A DNA stretch of 64,000 bases from BJ22 sp021298375 (GTDB lineage: Bacteria > Planctomycetota > Planctomycetia > Pirellulales > Pirellulaceae), in NCBI GenBank assembly GCA_046343015.1, contig JBKDOL010000090.1, positions 32,754-96,753 of the forward strand, read 5' to 3'. The translations under genes and the position numbers were made by a program. Below the pieces are notes generated by a model. That model did no database searches. It was not told the origin of the DNA and saw only the letters and a program-made list of their open reading frames with translations. The first letter of the stretch is position 1. Every line of letters begins with the position of its first letter. Of this stretch, positions 21,672-31,334 are shown one piece after another.

Positions 21672-22811
21672 TTAGCGGCGTTCACCAGACTTTTGAATCG
21701 GGCGGGCCGCGGTTGATGGCTTGGTATCGAGCTCGGGCATAATCCGACCGACATTAGGCTGGGCTTCGACCGGAACGCCCGCTTCGACAGCCTGACCGCT
21801 CGGAGCCGGTTGCTGCACGGCCGGGAGCGGCGCGAACTGCACTTCTCGGGGCGCTGCCTGGCCCAACGCTGAAAAGTCGGGAACGAGTTCTCGGGACCAG
21901 TCTTGGTTTGCCCAGCCGCGAGGCGCTTCGCCCACCACTGCAGGTCGCTGAACCACCGCTGGTAGACCGGGACGTGCCGGCACCGTCGGCTGCAGTTGCT
22001 GCACATTCAACAATTCCACCTGCTCGCTGCGCACCGATTGATAGGGAATCGTTGCGGTCGCTCGCAGTACGATATCCTTGGGTGCCTCGACTTTTTGCGG
22101 GACGACCTGCGGTTCAACGAGCTCACGTTCCAGTTCAGTTGCCCGGTCCGCAATCGGTGCTTGGGGAAGGGGCGGAGCGACCCCGGCAGCGGCTTGCTCT
22201 TCGGCCTTCGCGAGGAGGTCAAGCAATTGCTGGATCCGGGCTTCGCGGAGACGTTCCTCTTCGTCAACCCGCTCCGGTTGCTCCTCAAGCGAGCTCAAAT
22301 CCCGATCCAGTTCAGACTTCAATTCGCGGGCAAAGGCTTCCGATGATGGCAAATCAGCCTCGACTTGAGCCTCGCCGGCTTGATTGGAGCCAACATCTTC
22401 AGACTTGGCAGCGGACGATTCCTGTCCGGCAAGTTCCGCCAGCGTAGGCTCAAGCGTCGGCTCGGTCGTCTGGACCTTCGAACCACTCGATTCGAGGACC
22501 GAGGGGGCACTGCTGGCGATCGCCCGGGCCAGTTCACTCTCCGCTCCGAGCACCGTTTCCAGCGGCGCGTTGTCTCGCCGCAAGGGATCGGAAACCGGCT
22601 CCGCCTGAAAGCGCCGGGTGCCAGCGATGCTGAAGGGCAGCAATTTGTCACGGACGATTCCGACGTGGCGTACTCGTGCAGCGAGCGAGCCGACGATCGC
22701 CGAGGAGCTGGCGACGAGGCCCAGACCATAACCCCCGCGGCAACCGACCGCTGCCATGGAGAGAAGCAGCGAAGCCATAACCAGTGAAGCAAGTACGTGT
22801 TGGCGTTTCAT
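21672..22811 (-). CDS. Hypothetical lipoprotein-like, low-complexity protein
   Basis: A 379-residue protein of unknown function. It starts MKRQHVLASLVMASLLLSMAAVGC, a signal sequence ending in a lipobox-like VGC, which suggests outer-surface lipid anchoring. The remainder is Ala/Pro/Glu/Gln-rich: an acidic stretch with likely coiled coil (residues ~160-215, EELRSELDRDL-like and EEERLREARIQQLLDLLAKAEEQ), then a proline-rich tail. I recognise no family. The start at 22811 is preferred over an in-frame ATG six codons upstream because it gives a compact signal sequence and is preceded by GGATCC/GAGAGG-like purines. It is transcribed opposite to the DUF1501 gene, and the two converge. Confidence 0.65.
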   Translation of the reverse strand: MKRQHVLASLVMASLLLSMAAVGCRGGYGLGLVASSSAIVGSLAARVRHVGIVRDKLLPFSIAGTRRFQAEPVSDPLRRDNAPLETVLGAESELARAIASSAPSVLESSGSKVQTTEPTLEPTLAELAGQESSAAKSEDVGSNQAGEAQVEADLPSSEAFARELKSELDRDLSSLEEQPERVDEEERLREARIQQLLDLLAKAEEQAAAGVAPPLPQAPIADRATELERELVEPQVVPQKVEAPKDIVLRATATIPYQSVRSEQVELLNVQQLQPTVPARPGLPAVVQRPAVVGEAPRGWANQDWSRELVPDFSALGQAAPREVQFAPLPAVQQPAPSGQAVEAGVPVEAQPNVGRIMPELDTKPSTAARPIQKSGERR

Positions 22812-23309
22812 TGAGAGGGATCCTTGCAACTGCCAGATTCCGTGGGTTCGTTGTCATCAAGACGACCCTGATTTCGGTATCGACAGCTACAAACGAAATC
22901 CCCGGTCCGCAGGCTACGCCTCACACATCAGGTTTGACCGGCAGCTTAGGCATTCACCGCATTCCATGATTGACCCACAGATCCGGTAAGTCCGTTACCC
23001 TGCAAACCCTACAACCCGCACTCCGCCCCGGGCAAAGGCATGGATTTGGCGATTATGAACGCAAATCCGATCGTAGCGGATGGAAGGACTCTGCCGAACC
23101 CGCCTGAAATCGCGGATGGATGTCTTCATGCCGCGTGCCCCCCAACGGGTATCCAACCTGCCCGCGCAGGCCGGCCCGGCTCAGCTTCCGACAGCGGTCG
23201 ATCAATTGCTGCCCTGCAGACCTCCGGCTTGGCTGGTAGTCGAACGAGACCGGTGTTCTCACTTCACCAGCTTTAGAGCGCCGCCGTTCTTCGGGTCAAT
23301 TCCCGAAGA
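22812..23309. other. Spacer without a convincing gene
   Basis: This region lies between two minus-strand genes. No frame shows a family motif, so it probably holds the promoter of the hypothetical lipoprotein gene. An 8-bp inverted repeat (TCTTCGGG/CCCGAAGA, 23288-23309) sits directly after the dehydratase stop codon but has no T-tract. Confidence 0.5.
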
Positions 23310-23672
23310 CTAGACTGCGAACTTTTTGGCCAACTCGTCGATCTTGGCGGCCAGGATAAAGTCGTTTTCACTCAATCCGCCGATTGCGTGCGTCCAGAGT
23401 TCGATCGAGACGAAACGGTATCCCTCGAGATGGAGGTCGGGGTGGTGTCCATCTTCCTCGGCGACGACCGCGACCTCTTGGAAAAAGGCGAGCCCCTGCA
23501 GGAAATTCTTGACCTTCCAATCCTTGCGGATTCGAGTGTTGTTGTGGGTCAGAAACCAGCCGGGGAGGTTGCTCAATTGGCGGTGCGAGAAATCGAGCGG
23601 GCAGGGGTCAACGCCACCTTCACACGGCTTGCACTTTTGTTGGGCCAATTGCTCTGGAGTTTGAACTTCCAT
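23310..23672 (-). CDS. phhB: Pterin-4a-carbinolamine dehydratase
   Basis: A 120-residue PCD/DCoH-like protein. It has the N-terminal C-x2-C element (QQKCKPCEGGV) common in bacterial members, an RKDWKVKNFLQGLAFFQEV helix, and the catalytic segment EEDGHHPDLHLEGYRFVSIELWTHAIGGLSENDF. These enzymes dehydrate 4a-hydroxytetrahydrobiopterin; bacterial copies often serve other pterin chemistry. The ATG at 23672 (MEVQTPEQL) is chosen because the family starts there; an upstream in-frame start would add 43 unconserved residues. There is no phenylalanine hydroxylase gene in the window. It is divergent from the SDR-oxidoreductase-TspO operon across a 484-bp spacer. Confidence 0.92.
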   Translation of the reverse strand: MEVQTPEQLAQQKCKPCEGGVDPCPLDFSHRQLSNLPGWFLTHNNTRIRKDWKVKNFLQGLAFFQEVAVVAEEDGHHPDLHLEGYRFVSIELWTHAIGGLSENDFILAAKIDELAKKFAV

Positions 23673-24156
23673 CACTCGTTCCTTTAACGAATTACACAGC
23701 CTGAATCGGGATCGAGACGGAGAGCCAAGGTCTCCGCTCAAGACTGCGCCGGGTCTGACCAAAGCCGTCAAATTGCGGGCTGGCACAGCCATTTCAGCCA
23801 AGTCGCCTTGAATTCCATCGAGCGCGACTGGTTTTCAGCCAGTCGGCAGGGTTTTCAGCCGGTCGGCACCGACCGGAACTCGTCCACCGAACCGGACCGG
23901 TGAAAACGAAATGCGCCTGAGGTCAGGATAGTGACCGGGGTCCCGCCCGTAAAGCGGCCGATTCTTCGGGCAAACGTTCGCTTTTTGGCAACCGCTTCGG
24001 CGAAACCGGCTGGCAGTTACCCGTCTGGCCAGCCTGCGGTTAACGCACTTCGCTCGGAGCGCGGAAATTTGTTGGTTTTCCAGTCTTTCTTGAATCGTGC
24101 GTCCGGCAACCGTCACCCCGCCAATCGCAACTTCGCCCCTAACAAGTTCGGCTCCC
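23673..24156. other. Divergent intergenic region
   Basis: This sits between the divergent phhB and SDR genes and probably carries both promoters. I cannot pick a reliable promoter by eye. It contains the 18-bp near-perfect direct repeat at 23831-23868. No coding frame is supported. Confidence 0.5.
23831..23868. repeat. 18-bp near-perfect direct repeat, 20-bp period
   Basis: GTTTTCAGCCAGTCGGCA (23831-23848) recurs as GTTTTCAGCCGGTCGGCA (23851-23868), 17 of 18 identical. Confidence 0.85.
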
Positions 24157-25707
24157 ATGACCTCACCTGCTGAACCCGGTTCCCAGCCCCTGATTTTGTT
24201 GACGGGAGCCACTGGCTATGTGGGCGGCCGACTCCTCGAGCGCTTTGAGCGGTCGGGTCAATCGGTCCGTTGTCTCACTCGGCGTCCCGAGGCGCTTTCC
24301 CAGCGGGTTGGCGGCAAGACGGAAGTGATGAAGGGAGACGCACTCGACGCCGAGTCGCTGCTGCCCGCCATGCAGGGAGTCGATACGGCCTACTATCTGG
24401 TCCACTCGATGGGTAGTTCGGGGGACTTCGCCGAAGAAGACCGGCGGGCGGCCAAAAACTTTTCCTCCGCAGCGCAAGCGGCCGGGGTCCGCCGCATCAT
24501 TTACCTCGGTGGCTTGGGCAATGGTGATCCCAACGCCGACCAGAAACTGTCTCCCCACTTGCGCAGTCGCCAGGAAACGGGCGATGTGCTCCGCGCTCAT
24601 CACCCGCAGATCATCGAACTTCGTGCTTCGATCGTGATCGGCTCGGGAAGTCTTTCGTTTGAAATGATTCGGGCTCTGGTCGAACGTCTACCGGTGATGA
24701 TTTGCCCCAAGTGGGTCAAAGTCAAAGCCCAACCGATCGCGATTGAAGACCTGCTCGATTATCTTGAGGCGAGTTTGAATCTTCCGCATCAAGCTTCGCA
24801 GGTTCTGGAAATCGGCGGACCAGACCAGGTTTCCTACGGCGAGATCATGCAAGAATACGCCCGGCAACGCGGCCTGCGCCGGCTGATGATTCCGGTTCCG
24901 CTGCTGACTCCCTACCTCTCCAGCCTGTGGCTGGGCTTGGTTACGCCCCTGTATGCGCGCGTCGGCCGAAAGTTGATCGACAGTCTGAAAAACCCGACAC
25001 TCGTGTCAAACAACCTGGCCGCCCTGACCTTTCCCAAACTCAAGCCCCGGGGAATTGAAGCGGCGATTGCGCGGGCTCTGGTCAACGAAGACCGCGAGTT
25101 CGCTGCGACCCGGTGGTCCGATGCCCTTTCGGCCGGCAGCCAACCCACAGCCTGGGGCGGCACACGATTTGGCTCTCGACTCGTGGATTCGCGGACCGCG
25201 TTTGTGCCTGTAAACCAAGCCGAGGCGTTTGCTCCCATCCGCCGAATCGGAGGACAAACCGGATGGTATTACGGCGATTGGCTCTGGTCGATTCGCGGCT
25301 TTCTGGACTTGCTGATTGGAGGCGTCGGGATCCGTCGCGGTCGTCGCGATCCGGATTCTGTCATCGTCGGCGACACGATTGACTGCTGGCGCGTGGAAGA
25401 GGTGGAGCCCAACCGCAGACTGCGCCTTGCTGCTGAAATGAAGCTGCCCGGCAGGGCTTGGCTGGAATTTGAGGTCACTCCTGTGGACGGCGGCAGCCAA
25501 ATCCGTCAGACCGCAATCTTTGATCCTCTCGGCTTGTTTGGCCTCGTCTACTGGTATGGAATTTCCCCCCTGCACTACTTTATCTTCTCCGGCATGTTGC
25601 GGAACATTGCCCGCACGGCAGTCAACAATCGACGGCGGGGTGGGGCCGATCAATCCAGAGAACAACCTGCCACCCCCTCCCCATCACCCGCGGAGTTGCC
25701 GCGTTGA
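24157..25707 (+). CDS. SDR-type NAD(P)-binding protein with DUF2867 domain
   Basis: A 516-residue two-domain protein. The N-terminal half is an atypical short-chain dehydrogenase: LILLTGATGYVGGRLL dinucleotide loop (residues ~12-26), DTAYYLVHSMG, RIIYLGGLG, and ELRASIVIGSGSLSFEMIR. The C-terminal part (~360-505) matches DUF2867 (GGQTGWYYGDWLWSIRGFLDLLIGG, RRLRLAAEMKLPGRAWLEFEV, YWYGISPLHYFIFSGMLRNIAR). ATG 24157 is chosen because the conserved fold begins shortly after; a GTG 60 bases upstream gives an unconserved Ser/Pro-rich extension. The stop overlaps the TTG start of the next gene in a TTGA. The substrate is unknown. Confidence 0.88.
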   Translation: MTSPAEPGSQPLILLTGATGYVGGRLLERFERSGQSVRCLTRRPEALSQRVGGKTEVMKGDALDAESLLPAMQGVDTAYYLVHSMGSSGDFAEEDRRAAKNFSSAAQAAGVRRIIYLGGLGNGDPNADQKLSPHLRSRQETGDVLRAHHPQIIELRASIVIGSGSLSFEMIRALVERLPVMICPKWVKVKAQPIAIEDLLDYLEASLNLPHQASQVLEIGGPDQVSYGEIMQEYARQRGLRRLMIPVPLLTPYLSSLWLGLVTPLYARVGRKLIDSLKNPTLVSNNLAALTFPKLKPRGIEAAIARALVNEDREFAATRWSDALSAGSQPTAWGGTRFGSRLVDSRTAFVPVNQAEAFAPIRRIGGQTGWYYGDWLWSIRGFLDLLIGGVGIRRGRRDPDSVIVGDTIDCWRVEEVEPNRRLRLAAEMKLPGRAWLEFEVTPVDGGSQIRQTAIFDPLGLFGLVYWYGISPLHYFIFSGMLRNIARTAVNNRRRGGADQSREQPATPSPSPAELPR

Positions 25708-26990
25708 ATCGTGCGAGCCGAGTCTTGATTGTTGGTGGGGGATTGGCCGGACTGGCAGCAGCCCTCGAACTGCAGCGGAACCACGTCCCATTCACGCTGT
25801 TTGAGGCGAGCGATCGCTTGGGCGGGCGTTTGCGCACGGAACTACACGAGGGATTTCGCATCGACCGCGGCTTTCAAGTCCTGCAAACGGCTTACCCGGA
25901 AGCTCAACGCCAACTCGACTACGCCGCGCTGCGACTCAGCTCCTTTCTCCCCGGTGCCCTGGTAAGGGCGAGAGGACGGTTTGTCGAAATGAGCGACCCT
26001 TGGCGGCGTCCCGGAGGAGCGATCCAAACGCTCTTCAATGGCATCGGTACGCTGGGTGACCGATGGCGTTTGGCACGTCTGCGAAGCCAACTGCGCAGAC
26101 TCCCTTTGGAGACGATTTACACCTCGCCCGACCAGAGCACCGAAGAATTTCTGCTCCACACTTGGGGCTTCTCGAGGGACCTGGTCGACCGGTTCTTTCG
26201 CCCCTGGTTCAGCGGCGTGTTCCTCGAGAGTCGCCTGGACACCTCCGCGCGTTTTTTCCAATTTGTTTTCAAAATGCTCGCTGCCGGAACAGCCGCCCTG
26301 CCCAGCGCGGGAATGGAAGCCATTCCCCGGCAACTGGCCGACAAACTTCCCCCCCACTCACTTCGAATCCAGGCGCGAGTTCAAGCGGTCGAGCGGGAGG
26401 GGATTCTGCTTGCCTCCGGGGACCGAGTTGCCGGCAAGTACATCGTGCTGGCCACCGAGGGAGGTACCGCAGCCCGTCTGCTGGTCAACGCCAATTTGCC
26501 GGACATGAATGCGACCAACTTGCGTCCAGTGCGGTTTCAGAGCACGGTCAATTTCACCTATGCCGCCGACCAGGCGCCACTCCGCACGAAACTGCTGGTT
26601 CTCAATGGTGAGCTCTCTGGTCCGATTGCGCATCTCAGTATCCCAAGCAACATCGCTCCCAGCTATGCTCCTTCCGGTCAGGCTTTGATCAGCGTCACCG
26701 CCATGACCGGCAGCAGCCTGGACGCAGAATCACTTCTCGGACCAGTTCGCACAGCCCTGCGCGAGTGGTTTGGCAGACAGGTTGATAACTGGCGACCTTT
26801 GGCACAAACCTGGGTCGCCGAGGCCATTCCGCAGCAAATGCCGGGCGAGTTCCATCCTGCCGACCGCCAGTACCGCCTCGGCGCAGGACTGTTTCGCTGT
26901 GGCGATTATCTTGGTACCGCCTCGATCAACGGGGCTCTGCTTTCCGGCCGGGAGGCCGCCACCGAGCTCGTCCAGGAACTCTCCACCTGA
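25704..26990 (+). CDS. FAD-dependent oxidoreductase (phytoene desaturase/PPO-like)
   Basis: A 428-residue flavin amine-oxidase-superfamily protein. The N-terminal ADP-binding fold is RVLIVGGGLAGLAAALEL with the following acidic residue in FEASDRLGGRLRTE. The C-terminal FAD segment is GLFRCGDYLGTASINGALLSGREAA. The middle (DLVDRFFRPWFSGVFLE) matches carotenoid desaturase and protoporphyrinogen-oxidase-like relatives. It appears to begin at TTG 25704, overlapping the preceding TGA by four bases, which suggests translational coupling to the SDR gene. No crt genes are nearby, so an isoprenoid substrate is only an inference. Confidence 0.87.
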   Translation: MNRASRVLIVGGGLAGLAAALELQRNHVPFTLFEASDRLGGRLRTELHEGFRIDRGFQVLQTAYPEAQRQLDYAALRLSSFLPGALVRARGRFVEMSDPWRRPGGAIQTLFNGIGTLGDRWRLARLRSQLRRLPLETIYTSPDQSTEEFLLHTWGFSRDLVDRFFRPWFSGVFLESRLDTSARFFQFVFKMLAAGTAALPSAGMEAIPRQLADKLPPHSLRIQARVQAVEREGILLASGDRVAGKYIVLATEGGTAARLLVNANLPDMNATNLRPVRFQSTVNFTYAADQAPLRTKLLVLNGELSGPIAHLSIPSNIAPSYAPSGQALISVTAMTGSSLDAESLLGPVRTALREWFGRQVDNWRPLAQTWVAEAIPQQMPGEFHPADRQYRLGAGLFRCGDYLGTASINGALLSGREAATELVQELST

Positions 26991-27127
26991 TGCGGCTTGG
27001 ACCTCCCCTGCCGTTCCCTCCAGACGCTCCAACTTGCCGGAACTTCTGATTGCTCTTATCCTCTCCTCCAGCAGAACCCTTTGCTCTCCGTTCGACATTT
27101 CGCGTTCCAACTTTCACCGAGCTGCTC

Positions 27128-27529
27128 ATGACCTGGATCGATTGGTACAACAGCCTCGCCAAGCCTGCTTGGACTCCGGCGCCTCAGACGATCGGTACGA
27201 TCTGGCAGATCATTTACCCGATCATTCTGGTCAGCTTTGGAGCCGTGCTCTTGCAATGGATGCGGGGCAAAATCCCGGGAATGGTCGCGCTCCCATTCGC
27301 CATCAACCTCGTTGCCAATCTGCTCTTCACAACGATTCAATTCAGAATGCGCAACTTGCCGTTGGCGGCGCTCGATATCCTGATTGTTTGGGGAACAATC
27401 ATCTGGTGCGTGGTGGCCATCTGGCCGCACCTGAAATGGGTTGCCTTGGCACAGATACCCTACTTTGTCTGGGTCTCAATCGCGACCTGGCTGCAACTTT
27501 GGATCACCACTCACAACTGGGGTAAGTGA
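27128..27529 (+). CDS. TspO/MBR family membrane protein
   Basis: A 133-residue five-helix membrane protein. Hallmarks: WYNSLAKPAWTPAPQTIGTIWQIIYPII at the N-terminus and LAQIPYFVWVSIATWLQLWI near the C-terminus, with a WPHLKWVAL loop between. TspO proteins bind tetrapyrroles, and bacterial members are tied to oxidative, light or osmotic stress. ATG 27128 gives the normal family length; upstream frame extension adds 26 residues without membrane character. It lies about 137 bp after the FAD oxidoreductase gene on the same strand and converges with copA, with 36 bp between stop codons. Confidence 0.88.
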   Translation: MTWIDWYNSLAKPAWTPAPQTIGTIWQIIYPIILVSFGAVLLQWMRGKIPGMVALPFAINLVANLLFTTIQFRMRNLPLAALDILIVWGTIIWCVVAIWPHLKWVALAQIPYFVWVSIATWLQLWITTHNWGK

Positions 27530-27565
27530 ACCTTCGAACGTCAGCTTGTTTTGCAACGTCTTCCT

Positions 27566-29881
27566 TCAACTCGAGGCATTGCGTTTCAAGTGTGACTTCA
27601 GCCAGAGGGCGTTGCCGATCACGGAGACATCGGACAGTGCCATCGCCGCGGCCGCATACATCGGCCCGTAAGTCCCGAGCAGTCCCAAGGCTGCGGCCGG
27701 AATGGCGACCACGTTGTAAACGAATGAAAGAAACAGATTCTGCTTGATCGTGCGGAGCGTGGCTCGACTGAGTTCAATCGTCTCGGGAATGGCCGCGAGC
27801 CGCTGGGCTGGAATCACAATATCAGCCGACTCAATCGCAATGTTCGTACCGGTGCCGATCGCGATCCCAACACCGCCCCGGGCTCCGGCCTCAGCCAAGG
27901 CAGCGGCGTCGTTGATCCCATCTCCAATCATGGCCACCGGGCGCCCACCTTCCGAAAGTTGCTGGACCAGCTGTCGTTTTCCTGCCGGGGTCATTTCACA
28001 GTGTGTCTGGGAGGGAGTGATCCCGATTCCGGCGGCGACCTTCTGCCCAGCCGCGTTGCGGTCGCCGGTCGCGAGCAGCACCTGCAAACCGAGCGCTTTC
28101 AACTGGCTGATCACGGCGGCCGCATCAGGCCGGAGCTGATCTTCGAAACGAATCGACCCAACCGGTGCGGAATTCACCAGCACGACGCTTTGGGTACCGT
28201 CGGCCACCTGCCAGGCTGGAGGTAAATCCAAGCCTTCGCGGAGTGCCTGGCTGAGGGAAACCAGTTCGACCCGTGCTCCCCCAACCAAGCCGCTCAAGCC
28301 ACGACCTGCCTGCTCGTGCAGTTCCGTCACAGGTGCGATTTCCAGATGCTGTTCGCGAGCGGCGCGCACGACCGCTTGGGATAGGGGATGCCGGGACTGA
28401 GCGGCGAGGCTCGCGGCCAATCCGAGGATGTCTTGCGGCGCGCGGTCGCTCGCAAGCACCTCGTTGACTTCCGGCTTGCCAACGGTGAGTGTCCCGGTTT
28501 TGTCCAGCAGCACCACCTCCGTCCGAGCGGTTCGTTCCAGGGCAGCCGCGCTTTTGACGAGAATCCCCCGCTCGCTCGCGGCTCCTGCTCCCACCATGAT
28601 TGCGGTCGGCGTCGCCAGACCGAGCGCACAAGGACAGGAAATCACAAGAACCGAAGTCGCAGTCACCAAGGCTTGCGCCCATGTCGACCAGTTGTTACCA
28701 GAGGTCGCGAGACCATGCGCCAGCCAGCCCGCAAAGGTCAACCCGGCGATCCCGATCACGGCAGGAACAAAAACCGCGCAGACTTTGTCTGCCAGTCTCG
28801 CGATGGCTGCTTTACTGGACTGAGCCTGCTGCACCATTTCCGCGATGCGGGCAATCGTCGTTTCGCGGCCACTCGTGGTGGCGGAGACGATCAGCTTGCC
28901 GGTGGTATTCAACGACCCGGCAGCCACCATGGCACCTGCCCATTTCTCGACCGGCAGAGGCTCACCCGTAACGACTGACTCATCGACCGCGCTGGCCCCA
29001 GCGGCAACTTTCCCATCGACGGCGATTCGATCACCCGGCTGGAAGACGAGCAGATCGCCAGGCAGGACGTCGGCGGTCGCAATCAATTCGCCGCGTTCGT
29101 CTTGGAGCGTACGGAGTCGGGAGACCTGCTCCGGTTGGAGCGCGAGCAAGTGCCGTAGAGCCGAACTCGCAGAAACCATCGAACGCGCCTCCAGCCAATG
29201 TCCGAGACTGACCAGCGCGAGCAGTCCGGCCGCTGCTTCCCAGTACATCGGCTGGCCCGTTTTCCAACCGGCCAGCTCCGAGCCGAAAACCATCGCAGAA
29301 AAGCACCAGGCAACGGTTGATCCGAGGGCAATCAGGGTATCCATGTTGGTCGTGAAGTTGCGCGCAGCCTTGCCGGCCGACTTGTAGAATCCCCAGCCGA
29401 CCAGGACCTGAGCCAGTGTTGCCAAAAGAGCCGAAAACCACATCAACGCGTGATGAAAACCGGGCGAATACTCCACCAGCCGCAGATCCATTGGCATGTG
29501 CAACAGCATCAGCGGCAGCCAAAGCAGAAGACCGAGCAGGGCCCGTTGCCGCCAGGAGCGAACATTCCGCCGCTGCTTTTCCTCCAGCTCGCTGCGCTGT
29601 TCGGCGAGAGTCCGCTCAGGCGAAATTGGCCGAGCCGCATATCCCTGAGCCGAAACCAGCCGCGCGAGTTGGTCGGAGTCGAGCCCGCTCCCTTCGACCC
29701 GAGCCGTTCCGCTGGTGAGATCAACGGTAGCCCGTTCCACTCCCGTTGCGTCGCGCAACGCCGCCTCCACGGCACCGACGCAGCCCGCGCAGTGCATTCC
29801 CTCAACTGCCAGATTCACTGTTTGCAGATTTCGCCGCGAGTCACCTCGGAAGTTCGGCTGGGGCAGACCAGGGTTGGACAT
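27566..29881 (-). CDS. copA: Copper-translocating P-type ATPase
   Basis: A 771-residue P1B ATPase exporting monovalent copper (or a related soft metal). Domains in order: one HMA domain with G-M-H-C31-A-G-C34; eight predicted membrane helices; actuator segment VDESVVTGEPLPVEKW; the CPC metal motif in SCPCALGLATPTAIMVG; phosphorylation site DKTGTLTVG; the HP motif in SRHPLSQAVV; and GDGINDAAALAEAG. CPC together with the HP motif supports the Cu group. The start is taken at ATG 29881; an in-frame GTG at 29914 would add 11 residues. No adjacent CueR/CsoR-type regulator is seen, so how it is switched on is not visible here. Confidence 0.95.
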   Translation of the reverse strand: MSNPGLPQPNFRGDSRRNLQTVNLAVEGMHCAGCVGAVEAALRDATGVERATVDLTSGTARVEGSGLDSDQLARLVSAQGYAARPISPERTLAEQRSELEEKQRRNVRSWRQRALLGLLLWLPLMLLHMPMDLRLVEYSPGFHHALMWFSALLATLAQVLVGWGFYKSAGKAARNFTTNMDTLIALGSTVAWCFSAMVFGSELAGWKTGQPMYWEAAAGLLALVSLGHWLEARSMVSASSALRHLLALQPEQVSRLRTLQDERGELIATADVLPGDLLVFQPGDRIAVDGKVAAGASAVDESVVTGEPLPVEKWAGAMVAAGSLNTTGKLIVSATTSGRETTIARIAEMVQQAQSSKAAIARLADKVCAVFVPAVIGIAGLTFAGWLAHGLATSGNNWSTWAQALVTATSVLVISCPCALGLATPTAIMVGAGAASERGILVKSAAALERTARTEVVLLDKTGTLTVGKPEVNEVLASDRAPQDILGLAASLAAQSRHPLSQAVVRAAREQHLEIAPVTELHEQAGRGLSGLVGGARVELVSLSQALREGLDLPPAWQVADGTQSVVLVNSAPVGSIRFEDQLRPDAAAVISQLKALGLQVLLATGDRNAAGQKVAAGIGITPSQTHCEMTPAGKRQLVQQLSEGGRPVAMIGDGINDAAALAEAGARGGVGIAIGTGTNIAIESADIVIPAQRLAAIPETIELSRATLRTIKQNLFLSFVYNVVAIPAAALGLLGTYGPMYAAAAMALSDVSVIGNALWLKSHLKRNASS

Positions 29882-30073
29882 TGGGTGCTCATCAGGAGAA
29901 AATTGCCTGCTCACGGCAAGTGGATTCCGTCTCAGCCTGCATTATAACGCTCGGTCATCCTTGGACTTCAAAGCTCAGGCATGCGAATTCGAGTCGAAGC
30001 CGAGGGCTGGCGGTCCGCTTGAGTCCACCCCGTGCCCATCAATACTCGACATCTGGTTTGCGGGGAAGGATTT

Positions 30074-31177
30074 ATGAACTGGTCTTGGCGCCTCGGGAAG
30101 ATTGCCGGCATTGATGTCTACGTGCACTTTACGTTTTTGCTCCTCCTCGGGTGGGTCGCACTTTCCCATTACACCAGCTCGGGGTCGATTGCGGCCGCCG
30201 CCAAAGGGCTGGCGTTCATTCTGACCCTGTTTGGGATCGTCGTGTTGCATGAACTTGGTCATGCGCTGGCGGCCAGAAGGTTTGGCATCGGCACGCGCGA
30301 CATCACGCTGCTGCCGATCGGCGGCGTGGCTCGCTTGGAGAAAATGCCTGAAAAGCCAACTCAGGAATTGGTCGTGGCGCTGGCCGGGCCGGCGGTGAAT
30401 ATCGTCCTGGCCCTTCTGCTTTTTCTCTGGTTGCAGTTGGGACGAGGACTGCAGCCGACGGCCGAAGCGGTGCAGGTCGGCGGGCGTTTCCTGGACCAGC
30501 TTCTTTGGGTGAATGTCAGCCTCGCGCTGTTCAACCTGCTCCCCGCCTTTCCAATGGACGGCGGGCGGGTGCTCCGCGCACTCTTGGCGATGCGGCTGGA
30601 TTACGCGCGGGCAACTCAAATCGCAGCCTCCATCGGACAGGCGATCGCGATGGTGTTTGGCTTTATCGGCTTGTTCTCCAACCCCTTTCTCGTCTTCGTT
30701 GCTTTCTTTGTCTGGCTGGGAGCAGCTCAGGAAGCCAGTCTCGTACAAATCCGCTCGGCAATCAGCGGTATTCCCGTGGCTCAGGCGATGATCACCGACT
30801 TTCGCACGCTGGCTCCCGATGACTCGCTTTCGGTTGCCGCCAGTCACGTCCTCGCTGGTTTTCAGCAGGACTTTCCGGTGCTCGAGGGAGAGCGACTGGT
30901 GGGCATTCTGACGCGGAGCCGACTGATTACGGGCTTAGCCGAAAAAGGCGAAGCGGCCAGAGTGGGAGAACTTGTGCAAGCGGGCTGCGGGACCGTTTCT
31001 CCGGATGAACTCCTGGAGGCAGTCTTTCCCCGCCTGCAGGAGTCGCCGCACCAAGCCCTGATCGTGATCGACCATGACAAGCCGATCGGTTTGCTGACTG
31101 CAGAAAACCTCGGTGAGTTCCTGATGATTCGGGAAGCGGTCCAACAAGCGGAACTCGCGCACCGGCCTTTGAGCTGA
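30074..31177 (+). CDS. Site-2 protease family protein with CBS domains
   Basis: A 367-residue membrane metalloprotease of the S2P/M50 (SpoIVFB-like) class. The zinc motif is H59-E-L-G-H63 inside a membrane helix, and the third ligand is D162 in the N-x2-P-x4-D-G element (FNLLPAFPMDGGRVLRALL). Six membrane segments cover ~residues 15-225. The C-terminal ~125 residues form a CBS pair (AQAMITDFRTLAPDDSL, FPVLEGERLVGILTRSRL, IVIDHDKPIGLLTAENLGEFLMI), which usually binds adenine nucleotides and controls activity. ATG 30074 is preferred over an upstream in-frame start at 30032 because the conserved SWRLGKIAGIDVYVHFTFLLLL begins right after it. The substrate is unknown. Confidence 0.93.
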   Translation: MNWSWRLGKIAGIDVYVHFTFLLLLGWVALSHYTSSGSIAAAAKGLAFILTLFGIVVLHELGHALAARRFGIGTRDITLLPIGGVARLEKMPEKPTQELVVALAGPAVNIVLALLLFLWLQLGRGLQPTAEAVQVGGRFLDQLLWVNVSLALFNLLPAFPMDGGRVLRALLAMRLDYARATQIAASIGQAIAMVFGFIGLFSNPFLVFVAFFVWLGAAQEASLVQIRSAISGIPVAQAMITDFRTLAPDDSLSVAASHVLAGFQQDFPVLEGERLVGILTRSRLITGLAEKGEAARVGELVQAGCGTVSPDELLEAVFPRLQESPHQALIVIDHDKPIGLLTAENLGEFLMIREAVQQAELAHRPLS

Positions 31178-31334
31178 ACGGGAAGTCACACCTGCAGCGT
31201 GTGCAGACCTCCCTCGAAAACAGGGTGTCAACCGGCAGCGGCACCCACGCGCCGCGCGAGCCGACTACAATACAGGGAGACCGCAGGCAGTCGACCACTG
31301 ACTGCCCTCCTCGTTGTCTTGGAAAGGCTCACTG

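Noticed and set aside
23288..23309. Hairpin directly after the phhB stop as an intrinsic terminator
   Set aside because: The stem is good (8 bp) but no T-run follows on the minus strand, so it is not counted as a rho-independent terminator.
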